DNA from: Nageia nagi
Taxonomy: Eukaryota; Pinophyta
DNA: 64,000 bases
Assembly (NCBI GenBank): GCA_050084985.1
Contig: JBITNC010000001.1
Location: 141,670,001-141,734,000, forward strand
Direction of reading: 5' to 3'
Shown: positions 1 to 10,912 of the stretch, one piece after another
Numbering within the stretch: position 1 is the stretch's first letter
Layout: each line of letters opens with the position of its first letter
Program-made: the position numbers and the translations under genes
Notes under the pieces: generated by a model
Seen by the model: only the letters and a program-made list of their open reading frames with translations
Databases searched by the model: none
What the model was told of the DNA's origin: nothing

Positions 1-879
1 AATAATTGAAAATTGGGTATAGGGTAGTTGTTTCCACCATGGAAAATGTTTCCTAGATGTGCTTAAGATTTATGAAATCGTAGTGTAAGGAAAAAGTGGA
101 AAAATTCTATCCTTAGATTATTTTTTCCACCATGAAAGATGTCTCCTCTATATTGTTGAAGTCATGGGAATTAAGGAACTTATTTCTCCTAAAATTTGTA
201 TAAGGGAACATCAAGAACACACTAGTAGGGAAAAGTCTTCAAATATTAAACATTTTTTTATTTAGAATAGTATTTTAAAGGGAATATGGACTTTATTATG
301 TAGTAAATTAATAAATTAAAGAGAATAAAATATATAATATGTTACATGATCATAAAAGTTTGACTTGAGAAGAGAAATAACTATAAAAATATTACCTAAT
401 GGCCATATCTAAACAACATTTAGAAACATCCATAGATTATGTATAAAAATAATTCTTGCTATTTTGGATAGTTTTTCAAGTTATTTTTAATCATCATTTA
501 AAACACTATTCCTAAACAAGTTGAAAAGATACAACTAATTCTCTTTTTTGAGCAATTTGTTTTAAACTCTAATTCGTAGTATTGCATGTTAGATTATTAG
601 ATTTGATTCAAGAAACTACACTAACACATGAAAATAACTACAATTATAGAGAAAGTAATTGGTATAGGAAATCAAGAACTAGAAAGGAATATATTAAAAT
701 GAAATGTAGCTATTTTATAGAATATTTTCATGTAGGACTTGTAATACAAATTGAAAAATAAGTAAATATTTTAGAGTAGATAAGATATTTTGTATTTGCA
801 AGAAATATTTCATATATGGAAGAGATGTTTCACTTTTTTTGTATTTGTAAACAATCTAGAAAAAATTATCTACAATTGA
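1..879. other. AT-rich sequence without recognised genes
   Basis: No coding frame of note and no recognised element end is visible here. A short motif (TTTCCACCATG followed by GAAAATGTTTCCT or a close variant) occurs near 31-53 and again near 127-147, so there may be an old local duplication of about 95 bp. By position this could be the interior of an element whose downstream LTR starts at 1,596, but that is inference. Confidence 0.4.
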
Positions 880-1430
880 TTTACCATACACACATGGAAC
901 CAAATTGACACTAAACACACATGGAACTGTCTTGGCACCACACAAGTTCTATTTGTATCTATAGTTAGAATGATACATATACATGTAACCAACTTGACAA
1001 CACCATACATACATGTAACTGAATGGGTACAATATACACATATAATTATATCAACACCATACACATATGCAATTTACTTAATTCCATATAGAAACCTTAT
1101 ATTTGCAATCAATCCATTACCATAAACACATGCAACAAATTTGATGCCATATACATATGTAACAAGATCAATATCATACACCATATACACATGTAACTGA
1201 CTCAACCTCACATAAATTCCTTATATTTGCAACTAATCTAGTACCTTTTAGGCATTCAATTGGCCCATAAATATATACACATGCAACTGGATCAACACTA
1301 TAACCCATAGACATAAGTAATTGACTCAACATTACAACATACTACAACCGATCCAGTAACATATAGTCATGCAACTAGTTTGGTGCCATTTCAACCATGC
1401 AATTGAATCAATAAAATATTACATTAAATG
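880..1430. repeat. Degenerate minisatellite of about 30-40 bp units
   Basis: The phrase ACCATACACATGCAACT, followed by GAATTGGCACC-like sequence, recurs with many substitutions across the whole stretch (for example near 885, 1,000, 1,046, 1,120, 1,180, 1,280 and 1,385). The unit length drifts, so this is an old, diverged tandem array. It gives the short spurious open frame on the minus strand at 870-1,064. A sequence of similar phrasing occurs on the opposite strand near 27,240-27,450. Confidence 0.6.
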
Positions 1431-2061
1431 TTACTTGTACTACATTGATACATCAATAAAACATGTTCAAAAAACTAATTTATTATTAAAGAAACATCTA
1501 TAAATACATTTTTAATGTTCAAAGTAGTCATTATTAGACTAAAATAAAGAGAAAATAGAGTACAGTTCATAGAGAGAATAGAGCATAGGTAAAACTAAAG
1601 GAATTTATTTATTCACAAATTTTTAATGTTTTAAGAATTTTATTTTGAACATATGTAAAATTATAATTTGATGTAAAGTACTAAAAGGGGTGCATATTTT
1701 CAAATTATTTCTATCACATGCACACCATCCACTACAAATTACAATGTATTCATTAAGACTTTAACATCTCATGTACTTCTCCTACTACAATCACCAAAAT
1801 TGTTGATAGATCCTTAACATGGGCATGGTCATCATCCCACTTTAGCGATGCAATAATCCACCACCCAAAATGTTCATACAATGACCTAGTGAATACTTTT
1901 AATATACTCTAATGCATATTATATTGAATTTTACAATGCTCTATTGATAGGCCATTTCTTCTCCTTAACAATGTACTTTCCCATACTATACCAAGGAATT
2001 AGTTGAAATTTAATATTTTTATTACCTTATGCAATACCTATAACAAAACCAACAACCATTC

Positions 2062-2917
2062 TGTTTACAAATAAAATTGAGCATGCAAATAAATAAATAG
2101 GTAAATATCTACAAACCCAATATATCTGTATTTGAGCTATGGATAGCAATTTATTCCCAATAGCAATGAACAAAATAACCGATTCAGAAATTTAAATGTA
2201 ATTATACCAAACAAGACTGTAATTTGTATACTTACCTCATGGAGCGTACCTGATAATGAAAGATGAATATGTTGGTGATATACTGATGATGAACTACCCC
2301 TCAAAAATGTAGTGACCTGTGAAGATGCAAAAAGAGGACCGTGGGCGGTCCGTTTTAGAGATAATAGAGCATCGACAGTGTTCTTGGTTCATAAGGGAGC
2401 ACCAATGGCCTTTGTTTGATAGTTTTTAACCTCTAAATTAAGTCCAAAACTTCAATACAGATGTCTTAGATAGCAGTGTGATATCAGAATAGATCGTAGA
2501 TGTCAGGATATCTCATGAAAGGAAGTACACAAACCACAACCTTGTAGGCAGTATCAAGAGATACCTAAAGGGGTTGCCACTACAAGACCATACACGAGAT
2601 CATGTGTATCCTTGGTTGTGGACTTACTATTAGATCCCTTATTTATATAGATAATAGATAATACAACCCATGGATCGGCTTGCATCTATATAAACAAGGC
2701 TAATTCACAACATTCAAGATAATCACACCAATAAACAAGATAATTCATGCAATATTCAAGATAATCCATGCAATATTTGAGATAATCATTATAAAATTCA
2801 CATTCAAGAAAAACATTAATATTATCACATTAAGACATTCAAGACATATATTTAGACCAAGCATGTTTTCATTAATTTATTGATTTAAAAACATAAGTTC
2901 ATTTTTATGTGTTAACA
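2062..2917 (-). repeat. 3' LTR of the gag-only element
   Basis: 856 bp, running TGTTTACA to GTTAACA on the plus strand (TGTTAACA to TGTAAACA as transcribed). It matches the repeat at 7,018-7,873 over its whole length. It contains a perfect 6-bp inverted repeat, GGACCG-TGGG-CGGTCC, near 2,336-2,351, of which the 5' LTR copy has lost part by transitions. Confidence 0.93.
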
Positions 2918-2932
2918 GATGCCCCACTTTGG
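2918..2932 (-). promoter_or_regulatory. Polypurine tract of the gag-only element
   Basis: Read on the minus strand the sequence is CCAAAGTGGGGCATC, directly abutting the TGTTAACA start of the 3' LTR. A purine-rich tract at this place primes plus-strand DNA synthesis in LTR retrotransposons. Position and composition support the call. Confidence 0.75.
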
Positions 2933-3366
2933 ATGTGAAATCAAAAGAAACATGAGGTGAATTGAGATTTTGCATTCAAAGTAAAAACACAATATCATAG
3001 CAACAAATTTGACAAGCAATGATAAACACTAACTATTCTAAATTCAAGCAAAATCATGACAAATCTTGTTAGTACTAGATATGGGTTGAGAAAACTCCCT
3101 TTTATGATGTTTTGGGCACACTTGCCCCCTTGCCTTTACTGATATATGGAGGCCACAAGTGGTCCCCTCTATCGGTCTATCTGATAATCTTGCCATACCA
3201 CTAATGACTCATGACAACAAGCCTGACCACACACATACACAAGACAACGACTTGACAAACAACATGACCACACATGATGACACAATAATAACATAACAAG
3301 ACAACATCACAAGACAAGACATGAAAACACATGACAACACACTGACCACACATGACCACACACAAG

Positions 3367-4510
3367 GGAGAGCTAAGTTCCACACAACTACAATGGAAGC
3401 TAAAACTTCGCACCAAGAGGTATGCTGCAGTTGCATAAGAACCAAACTCTACAAGATATATGGGAGCTGAAACTCCACCAAGAGGCATGATAAGCTGATA
3501 ACACATGAAAACACACTGATGAGAGCTAAGTTCCATACAACTGAATGGAAGCTGAGACTTCACACCAAGAGGTATGCTACAGCTGCATAAGAATCAAACT
3601 CTACAAAATAGATATATGGGAGCTAAAACTCTACCAAGAGGCATGATAAGCTAATAACACATGACAACACACTGATGAGAGCTAAGTTCCATACAACTGC
3701 AATGGAAGTTGAGACTTCACACCAAGAGGTATGTTGTAGCTGCATAAGAATTGAACTCCATAAAATAGATATATGGGAGCTAAAACTTCACTAAGAGGCA
3801 TGATAAGCTGATAACACATGACAACACATTGATGAGAGCTAAGTTCCATACAACTACAATGGAAGCTGAGACTTCACACCAAGAGGTATGCTACAGCTGC
3901 ATAAGAACTGAACTTCGCAAAATAGATATATGGGAGCTGAAACTCTACCAAGAGGCATGATAAGCTGATAACACATGACAAAACACTGATGAGAGCTAAG
4001 TTCCATACAACTATAATGGAAGCTAAGACTTTGCACCAAGAGGTATGCTGCAGCTGCATAAGAACTGAACTCTGCAAAATAGATATATGGGAGCTGAAAC
4101 TCTGCCAAGAGGCATGATAAGTTGATAAATGGGAGCTAAAACTCCACCAAGAGGCATGATAAGCTGATATGTGGGAGCTAAAACTCTACCAAGAGGCATG
4201 ATAAGATGATATGTGGGAGCTAGAACTCCACGCCAAGAGGCATGATATATGATAAAAGCTGATCTTTATGCCAAGAAGCCTGATATACATAAGATAATCA
4301 CTATGCCAAGAGGCCTGATATATAAGATAATACTGATCACTATGTCAAGAGGCCTGATATATAAGATAAAATTGATCATTGTGCCAAGAGGCCTGATATA
4401 TATATGATAAAACTGATCACTGTGCCAAGAGGCCTAATATATATATGATAAAATTGATCACTGTATATGAGATAAAACTAATCACTATGCCAAGAGGCCT
4501 GCAAAATGAT
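3367..4510. repeat. Two-tier tandem repeat array in the 3' region of the gag-only element
   Basis: Units of about 153-157 bp start with GAGAGCTAAGTTCCATACAA near 3,367, 3,521, 3,677, 3,834 and 3,991. From about 4,090 the array changes to roughly 41-bp units built from the end of the long unit (GGGAGCTAAAACTCCACCAA followed by GAGGCATGATAAG). From about 4,250 it changes again to roughly 45-bp units around GCCAAGAGGCCTGATATA. The array lies between gag and the polypurine tract. Tandem repeats in the 3' untranslated region are known in Tat-lineage elements and can seed satellites. Several long minus-strand open frames here come only from the periodicity. Confidence 0.88.
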
Positions 4511-4755
4511 TTAAGAACTGATATCTACCCCCAGAGATACATAGAATAGTGACCTAGGAGCTGGAACTCCATATTGAGGGGGATCCAGTGATTTTTTTCA
4601 AAAATAGATCACGAAAGAGGATCGTAGGTGGTCTTCATTGATAGATATGGAGCACTAGTGCTCCTCTTTTTACATAAAAATGGATCCCCATTTCCTCTAC
4701 CATAATGTTGGTTAGCGTGTCTACCCTAATGTTAGTTTCATTAGTGTTAGTATGA

Positions 4756-6073
4756 TCATGAGTGCTCACCAAATGACATGTCTAAAGGGCAACTCACCCC
4801 AACTAGTGCTAGCTTCATGTTGATTCTTACACCATGGTGCACCAGTGATAGTAGGGCTTTTGTTGTATTTTCTTGTGCATACATTATTCCTGTATTATGT
4901 TTGGGCATGGGATTTTTGTAGATTCCCAAGTTTTCATTATCTGCATGCATAGGAGCTTTCCCTTTTATGTTAGGTTTTTCAAATGAGATTGCCTTTTTAT
5001 CTACCAGATCTTGGGTGATATCTCTAAATTTTTTTACATTCACATGTTTTGTGGCCATGAACTCTATGGTATTGGCAAAATCCTCCTATAGTTTTAGTGG
5101 CTTGTTGGTTTACAGGTGGCAATTGAATTAGACCCTTCTTCACCAATGATTGCAACAACTCATTATGATCTTATGTGATTTTAGTGTATACTCAGGGAGT
5201 CTAAAGTTTTCTTGATTTATGTTTGTGTTTTTCTTGTGTGATTATGTTGATTGTTGAAGTTTCCCTTTCTTCTTTTCTAAGTTTCCACAAACCAATTTTC
5301 ATCATGTGTTGCTCTTTTTGAATCATAGAATTGATCATTTCAAAGAGGGGTTGGTCTAGATAGTTAAAGAATTCAAGTATCATCTCATCTCTAATGGATT
5401 TTATCAGCATGTGTTTTAGTTCTTTCTCATTCAAATTTATGAATTTTGCAATTCTTTTCCATTTGGCTATAAACTTGTTAAATGGTTAATTTTCTTTTTG
5501 TTTCATTTTGGCAAGATCTATAATGGTTGGTTTTCTCTTTATGTTATATTGATATTGATCTATGAATTCACATTTTAGTTGCTCATAACTCTTGATGCTT
5601 TGATTTTCAAGTCCATAGAACCAGTCGGATGCTTCTCTCCCTAAGCTAAGTTGAAAAAGTCTAGCTAACATATTAGAATCATGTTGATGTCTATAAGTTG
5701 CTTCTTCAAAGATTAAAATATGCATTCTTGGATCACGCATACCATTATATTTGTCAAAATCTATGTCTTTCCCTTCCCAAATTTTACTTCTTAATCTTGG
5801 ACAAAGGGGGTGACTTTCTTCTAGTTGTTTATTCTCTTTTGCTTCATTTAAATGCATTAGCCTTTTTAATTGTTCAGCCATGTTTGCTAGTTGTGCTCTC
5901 ATTTTCTCTGATTTTTCTTTTTCAATTTGTGTGATTAGATTATACTCAGGTTGCTTATTTATGAAATCAAGATTTCTAGGTTCTTCTTCACTTTCATAAT
6001 CAAGTATTCCATGAGTAAATCTTCCTATTTGTTCTCTCCATTCATGAATCAGTTGCATTTCTAGTTCTCCCAT
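4756..6073 (-). pseudogene. Decayed Ty3/gypsy gag (Tat-like)
   Basis: Gag would package element RNA into cytoplasmic particles. The best block is 5,486-6,073 (195 codons from a start at 6,073). Its C-terminal part carries the retrotransposon gag domain, with core phrases FDKYNGMRDPRMHI, ASDWFYGLENQSIKSYEQL and FIDQYQYNIKRKPT. It continues after a break at 5,201-5,434 (KELKHMLIKSIRDEMILEFF) and, more weakly, at 4,756-5,058. An acidic segment reads in another frame between the upstream ORF and gag, near 6,180-6,300. No zinc knuckle was found and no protease or polymerase follows. Stops and frame changes make it non-functional as it stands. The lineage assignment rests on recognised phrasing only. 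Confidence 0.85.
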
Positions 6074-6332
6074 GATGACCTGTCTTACACTCCATTGAGC
6101 TTTCTAGTAAGATTTTGTATTTGTTATTTTCTTTACCTCTATCTCTTCAATTTTATTTTCTTTATCTGACTAGAAAGGGTAAGCATTAAGGAGTTTTTAT
6201 GCAACGGGGTCTATTTCAAGTTTTATTTCTGACTCACTATCAGACTCATCATCAAACTCAATTATTTCATCATCTTCTTCTTCTAAGGTTATTGATCTAT
6301 GATTTTCAAATGCCAAAGATGATGAAGAGGGT

Positions 6333-6995
6333 TCACAAACATTTTTTTTTAACTATCTCAGGGGCAAAAGAGTTTTGATCATGATGGAGCATACAAAAGT
6401 TGATATGACTTTCCATGGTAGAAATGGGCCGCGGGTGGTCCATTTCCATAGGGTTTAGATCATGGGAAGTCCTATTATGATCGATTATGATGCTTAAAAA
6501 AAAGATTGGTTCATCAAGAAATGTTCTAAAGGAAAATCTAAGACCATTCACAGTTAAGAATTCATAGATTTTATGCAATGAATAAGCTATGGTAGGATCT
6601 TTGGAGAACTTGTAGAATGCCCCAGAATGCTCTATGAATTTTTGTATCAACCTTAGTTTATTTTCAGTGAGGTTCATATCATTAGATTTTACCAAGCGAT
6701 AAGGGACCAACTGTGATTTGTTTTCTAAAGGTGGAACTAGATTTTCTAAGACTACTCCTTCAAGGGTTTCATTATCCAAGCTATCATTATCTTCAAAATC
6801 ACCATGATAGGATTCCTCATCTGGAAGTTTATCTTTGATAATCCAAGGAGCACTCTCTTTGTTTATTCTAGCACTCTTTCTAGTTGGCACTGTTCCTTTC
6901 CATGTTTTTCTTTTCCTCTTAGGTGATAATTGAACTAATGAAGAATAATCTGAAAATTCATCTATATCTTTGTCCATTTTTGAATTAGCAAGCAT
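6333..6995 (-). CDS. ORF1 of the gag-only element, unknown function
   Basis: A 220-codon open frame that begins only a few bases after the primer binding site and ends before gag. The N-terminal third is basic (KRKRKTWKG around residues 27-35, then RKSARINK), which could be a nuclear-targeting or nucleic-acid-binding patch. The middle is acidic and the C-terminal part is rich in hydrophobic and aromatic residues (FYKFSKDPTIAYSLHKIYEF around residues 132-151). I recognise no domain. Ogre-type elements also have an ORF of unknown role between the 5' LTR and gag, so the position is meaningful. It is intact over its length, which is unusual in this window, but expression is not implied. Confidence 0.6.
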   Translation of the reverse strand: MLANSKMDKDIDEFSDYSSLVQLSPKRKRKTWKGTVPTRKSARINKESAPWIIKDKLPDEESYHGDFEDNDSLDNETLEGVVLENLVPPLENKSQLVPYRLVKSNDMNLTENKLRLIQKFIEHSGAFYKFSKDPTIAYSLHKIYEFLTVNGLRFSFRTFLDEPIFFLSIIIDHNRTSHDLNPMEMDHPRPISTMESHINFCMLHHDQNSFAPEIVKKKCL

Positions 6996-6997
6996 GT

Positions 6998-7015
6998 TTC
7001 ACGTCGGGTTCACCA
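6998..7015 (-). promoter_or_regulatory. Primer binding site matching tRNA-Trp
   Basis: Two bases inside the 5' LTR the minus strand reads TGGTGAACCCGACGTGAA. This is the reverse complement of the 3' end of plant cytosolic tRNA-Trp as I remember it (CACGTCGGGTTCA plus CCA), an 18-base match. A primer site at this spot starts minus-strand DNA synthesis. The match is from memory and was not looked up. Confidence 0.8.
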
Positions 7016-7017
7016 AA

Positions 7018-7873
7018 TGTTTACAAATAAAATTGAGCATGCAAATAAATAAATAGGTAAATATCTACAAACCCAATATGTTTGTATTTGAGCTACAGAT
7101 ATCAATTTATTCCCAATAGTAATGAACAAGATAACCGATTCAAAAATTTAAATGTAATTGTACCAAACAAGACTGTAATTTGTATACTTACCTCATGGAG
7201 CATACCTGACAACAAAAGATGAAGATGTTGGCAATATACTGATGGTGAACTACCCCTCAAAAATGTAGTGACCTATGAAGATGCAAAAAGAGGACCATAG
7301 GCGGTCCGTTTTAGAGATAATAGAGCATTGACGGTGTTCTTGGTTCATAAGGGAGCATCGATGGCCTTCGTTTGATAGTTTTTGACCTCTAAATCAAGTC
7401 TAGAACTTCAATACAGATGTCTCAGATAGCAATGTGATATCAGAATAGATCATAGATGTCAGGATAGCTCACGAAAGGAAGTACACAAACCATAGCCTTG
7501 TAGGCGGTATCAAGAGATACCTAGAGGGGTTGCCATTGCAAGACCATACACAGGATGATGTGTATCCTTGGTTGTGGACTTACTATTAGATCTCTTATTT
7601 ATATAGATAATAGATAATGCAACCCATGGATCAGCCTGCATCTATATAAACAAGACTAATTCATAACATTCAAGATAATCACATCAATAGACAAGATAAT
7701 TCATGTAATATTCAAGATAATCCATGCAATATTCAAGATAATCATTATAAAATTCACATTCAAGAAAAACATTAATATTATCACATTAATACATTCAAGA
7801 CATATATTTAGACCAAGCATGTTTTCATTAATTTATTGATTTAAAAACATAAATTCATTTTTATGTGTTAACA
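7018..7873 (-). repeat. 5' LTR of the gag-only element
   Basis: 856 bp, the partner of 2,062-2,917. Its right border is followed directly by the target duplication CATTC (7,874-7,878). Being upstream of ORF1 and gag on the minus strand, it would hold the promoter; I did not find a convincing TATA box. Confidence 0.93.
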
Positions 7874-8369
7874 CATTCCACATAAATAACTATAATACAT
7901 GACTTATGATACATGCAATTGCTAAGTCATAGAGTTCATATATATATGTAAATAGCTAATTTATTTCAACCAATGTGTCACTATGAATCATTATTGTAGC
8001 TCAGCAAAAGCCTTCTTCACCTATGGTGTTAAGAGAGGTGCATGATTTTCTAACAACATCCCTAAAGTGCCTGATGGCACCACATGTCATTTTATTCTAC
8101 CAAAAAAGACATTACAACTTGCTAGATATAGTATTTTAAAGACTACAAGATCTACACATATGTACACATGTGGTTTATAGGTGAATCCTAATAACTCATA
8201 GTAGAAAGATATAAAGGTATTCTATTAATTATCCAAGTATTTGTGTATTCTTTGGGGATCCTTGAGGTCTACCCAATTCATGATTTTAGTCATCCTTATG
8301 ATAATAGTCTGGCAATTATCTTTCAACCTATTTAGAGGACCATGAGATAATTTTTCTATCCATTGTAAT

Positions 8370-9003
8370 TGTAGAAACCTAAAAATTAATTATTATTTAT
8401 TAAATAATTCATTTTATAGCATCAAGTATATTTATTATAAAAAGGGGTTAAAATATACCCAAGGTAATATAATCAATGTAATAGACCATAAAATAAGGTA
8501 AAAAGTGTCAAATATCAAGAAGGAAACCACAAATAATGTAATGTCCAATGATCCCAGGAATCCAAGAAGACAAGGAGATTGCTATATAAATACATCAAAG
8601 GCAATAAAAAAGGTATCAACCAAGGGCATGAAAAGATCCTAAAGAGACTTCAACAAATGCAATATCACTCTATCCTACCAACAATAATGTTTTGTAACAC
8701 CACCTTTGCATAGATCTATTAAACCCTTCATTTTTCTCTTGCATGCTTTTATTCTATTCATAATACCATTTATTTCACAAAGCTAATGATGTAGCACTTA
8801 TGGGCCATTGATCGTGTGCATATGGGTGAATGCATATTCGTGTTTGATGAATGGGTTACTTTATGTGATATTTATGCAATTACAATGAAGGTACATTCAT
8901 TATCATTATTCATTATTACCATATTTTTGATATATGATTCAATAAAATATTGTAGATAAATAGTGCATAAATTATATCATTTATGCATTATTTGAGGTCT
9001 ACA
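8370..9003 (+). repeat. 5' LTR of the Tat-type element
   Basis: 634 bp, from TGTAGAAACC to GAGGTCTACA; the ends form the inverted pair TGTAGA and TCTACA. A TATA-like CTATATAAATACATC lies near 8,582. After one intervening T run the sequence TGGTGAACTC begins near 9,006; its first eight bases equal the tRNA-Trp primer site of the neighbouring element, but the rest does not match, so a primer identity is not claimed. Confidence 0.9.
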
Positions 9004-9125
9004 TTTTGGTGAACTCATTTTTTCTATTTATCTTGACCTCCCAGTGAGATCTTGCAAGAATTATGTAATGGATCTACACCATTAGTGGTATTTATAGTTG
9101 TTTCTAATCCATAAGTAGCATAAAA

Positions 9126-10195
9126 ATGGAAAAAATAGGACAAATGGTGCAAATATTGAAATACATAAATGTGAAATATGATGGATTACAATAACAATTC
9201 GATTCTTTGAATTCTTCTAGTAGTTCAACTGGATCTAGTTCTACCCTCCAAGCTAGAGCAACTTCTATCACAAAACAACAAAGTATAGATGAATATGATG
9301 GTATCTTCACCTCACCCTTGTCTAAGGAGATTCATAATTTTCCCCTACCACCTAAGCATAAAGCCCCCAAGTTCAATATGCTTAGTGGTAAACAAGACCC
9401 AAAACAACATCTTGTCATCTTTTAGGAGGAATGCTTGTTGAAATTAGGTTTGGAGGAGAAGTTGATGGCAAAGTTCTTCCTAAGAAATTTTTAAGTTGAT
9501 GCTAGTCAATGGTTCTATAATTTTCTTGGTGGATCAATTGATTCTTTCAAGTCATTGGTTAAGGTATTCATGGGCCAATATAAGCACAACATCAAAGAGC
9601 AAAGCACTATTATAGAATTATGTGCAATGAAGCAAGGGTGTAATGAAACCCTAAAAAAGTACATCCCATGATTTAAAAATGTATAGAAATCAATTTGAAA
9701 AAAAATTAGATGAGAATGAGATTTATGCTATTTTTCGAGATTTCATTGTACCTATTCCTAATTTGCATGCTCCTAATAATAAAAATGTTAGTTTTGGAGT
9801 ATTAGTTCAAGAATTATTGCAAAAAGATAAAGTGTTTCTTGCATTGGGTGAACTCAAATATCCACCTAATCCTTTCAATAAATATAATCAAAGAACATAT
9901 GTCAAGAAAGAAGAGAAAACCATACATATGGCTAATAAACCTGCTTCTCCTCCAAATTTGCAAATATATGACTAAAAAAGATTTCACATATACATTCCCA
10001 ATTCATCTAAGGTTTATTATAAGATATCTCATGAAAAAAGGGTTATTATAGCCTATATAAATATTTGCACAAGATGATAACATTCCCATGGGAAGATCTA
10101 ATGCTTATTGTACATTATAGAAAGGGACATGCTACAAATTTTTATAAGTCATTAGAGGTGGCTATATTGGATCTTATTGCTCAAGGAATATATCA
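9126..10195 (+). pseudogene. Decayed gag of the Tat-type element
   Basis: Starts with ATG at 9,126 in the frame that becomes clearly gag-like from 9,207 (a Ser-rich N-terminus, then KHKAPKFNMLSGKQDPKQHL). The gag core follows, with phrases ASQWFYNFLGGSIDSFKSLV and MGQYKHNIKEQSTIIEL, interrupted by stops near 9,192, 9,423, 9,492 and 9,669. A frame change leads into 9,679-9,975. A relic of the zinc knuckle is seen near 10,110-10,160 as HYRKGHATNFYKSLE, where the cysteines are gone but the GH pair remains, followed by IAQGIYQINDTSSNPRH, a phrase typical of the region after the knuckle. Not functional. Confidence 0.85.
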
Positions 10196-10598
10196 AATTA
10201 ATGACACTTCTTCAAATCCAAGACATACAATTAATACTATTATAGTTGACAAGGAGGTTTGTGCTAGATTGAGAAGAGGATGTCTGCACCATGTTCCAAT
10301 TATAGTTACTATAGAACAAGTAAGTGTCCCACCTGATCCAAAAGAATATAGCATGATTGAATAATTAAAAAATACACCTAACAAAATTAACTTGTATGAT
10401 CTCATTTCTACATTTGCAACACATAAAGATATTCTATATTCTTTGTTCAAAAAGGAAACTATCCCTACAAATATGTTAGAGATAATGTATTCTGAGAATC
10501 TTAGGGCTATATAAGAGTGTGATGTTATTTCCTTTTATAAATATGAAAAACTCAATAAGGAAATACTTGATGATTGTATAGGTGTATACATTACACCT

Positions 10599-10912
10599 TT
10601 GATTGACGGATGGGAAATTAAAAGGATAATGGTAGATAATAGGTTAGCTGTGAATGTATGTTCCCATTACTTTTTGATCCAATTGGAAGAAAAAGTTATA
10701 GAGATACCTCCATTAGAAGAAGTTATATTCAAGATTAGAGCTTATAATAGTTCATATAAAAAACCAATGGGGATAGATACAATCATAATAACTATAGGAT
10801 TAACAATGGTAGCTGCTAAATTCTAGGTAGTGAATTCAAAATTTTCCTATAATCTACTTTTGGGAAGACCTTGGCTTCATGGCATAGATGCAGTCCCTTA
10901 CACATTGCATGG
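10599..10912 (+). pseudogene. Decayed aspartic protease domain of the Tat-type element
   Basis: The frame contains VDNRLAVNV near 10,630, where the active-site motif of this family (D-S/N-G-S-A) has lost its glycine. After a stop at 10,824 it continues to LLLGRPWLHGIDAVP near 10,854-10,898, the C-terminal protease signature of Tat elements. It would have cut the Gag-Pol precursor. The missing active-site glycine and the stop show it is dead. Confidence 0.8.

Larger units (their letters stand above)
2062..7873 (-). mobile_element. Complete gag-only LTR retrotransposon (Tat-like, pol-less), target duplication CATTC
   Basis: A 5,812-bp element with two 856-bp LTRs (2,062-2,917 and 7,018-7,873), flanked by the exact direct repeat CATTC at 2,057-2,061 and 7,874-7,878. 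All coding traces (an upstream frame, then gag) read on the minus strand, so the 5' LTR is the right-hand one. The primer site and polypurine tract sit where expected. No protease, reverse transcriptase, RNase H or integrase motif is present in the 4.1-kb interior, so it would have depended on a partner for replication. The gag sequence resembles Tat-lineage Ty3/gypsy gag, and an extra frame before gag is a known trait of Ogre elements in that lineage. The first 290 bp of the LTRs differ by about 20 substitutions by eye, nearly all transitions. Confidence 0.92.

Noticed and set aside
880-1430. Possible CRISPR-like array
   Set aside because: Units are degenerate, without constant repeats and unique spacers, in a plant retrotransposon setting.
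3201-4108. Long overlapping minus-strand open frames (up to 120 codons) rich in Cys, Leu and Ser
   Set aside because: They fall in the 155-bp tandem array and repeat the same peptide with each unit, in more than one frame. The repeat lacks stops by chance; no gene is needed to explain them.
5698-5934. Plus-strand open frame of 78 codons, hydrophobic
   Set aside because: It is the antisense of the gag frame on the minus strand.
9006-9020. tRNA-Trp primer site for the Tat element (TGGTGAACTC)
   Set aside because: Only the first eight to nine bases agree; the remainder is T-rich and does not match, so the primer identity was not claimed.
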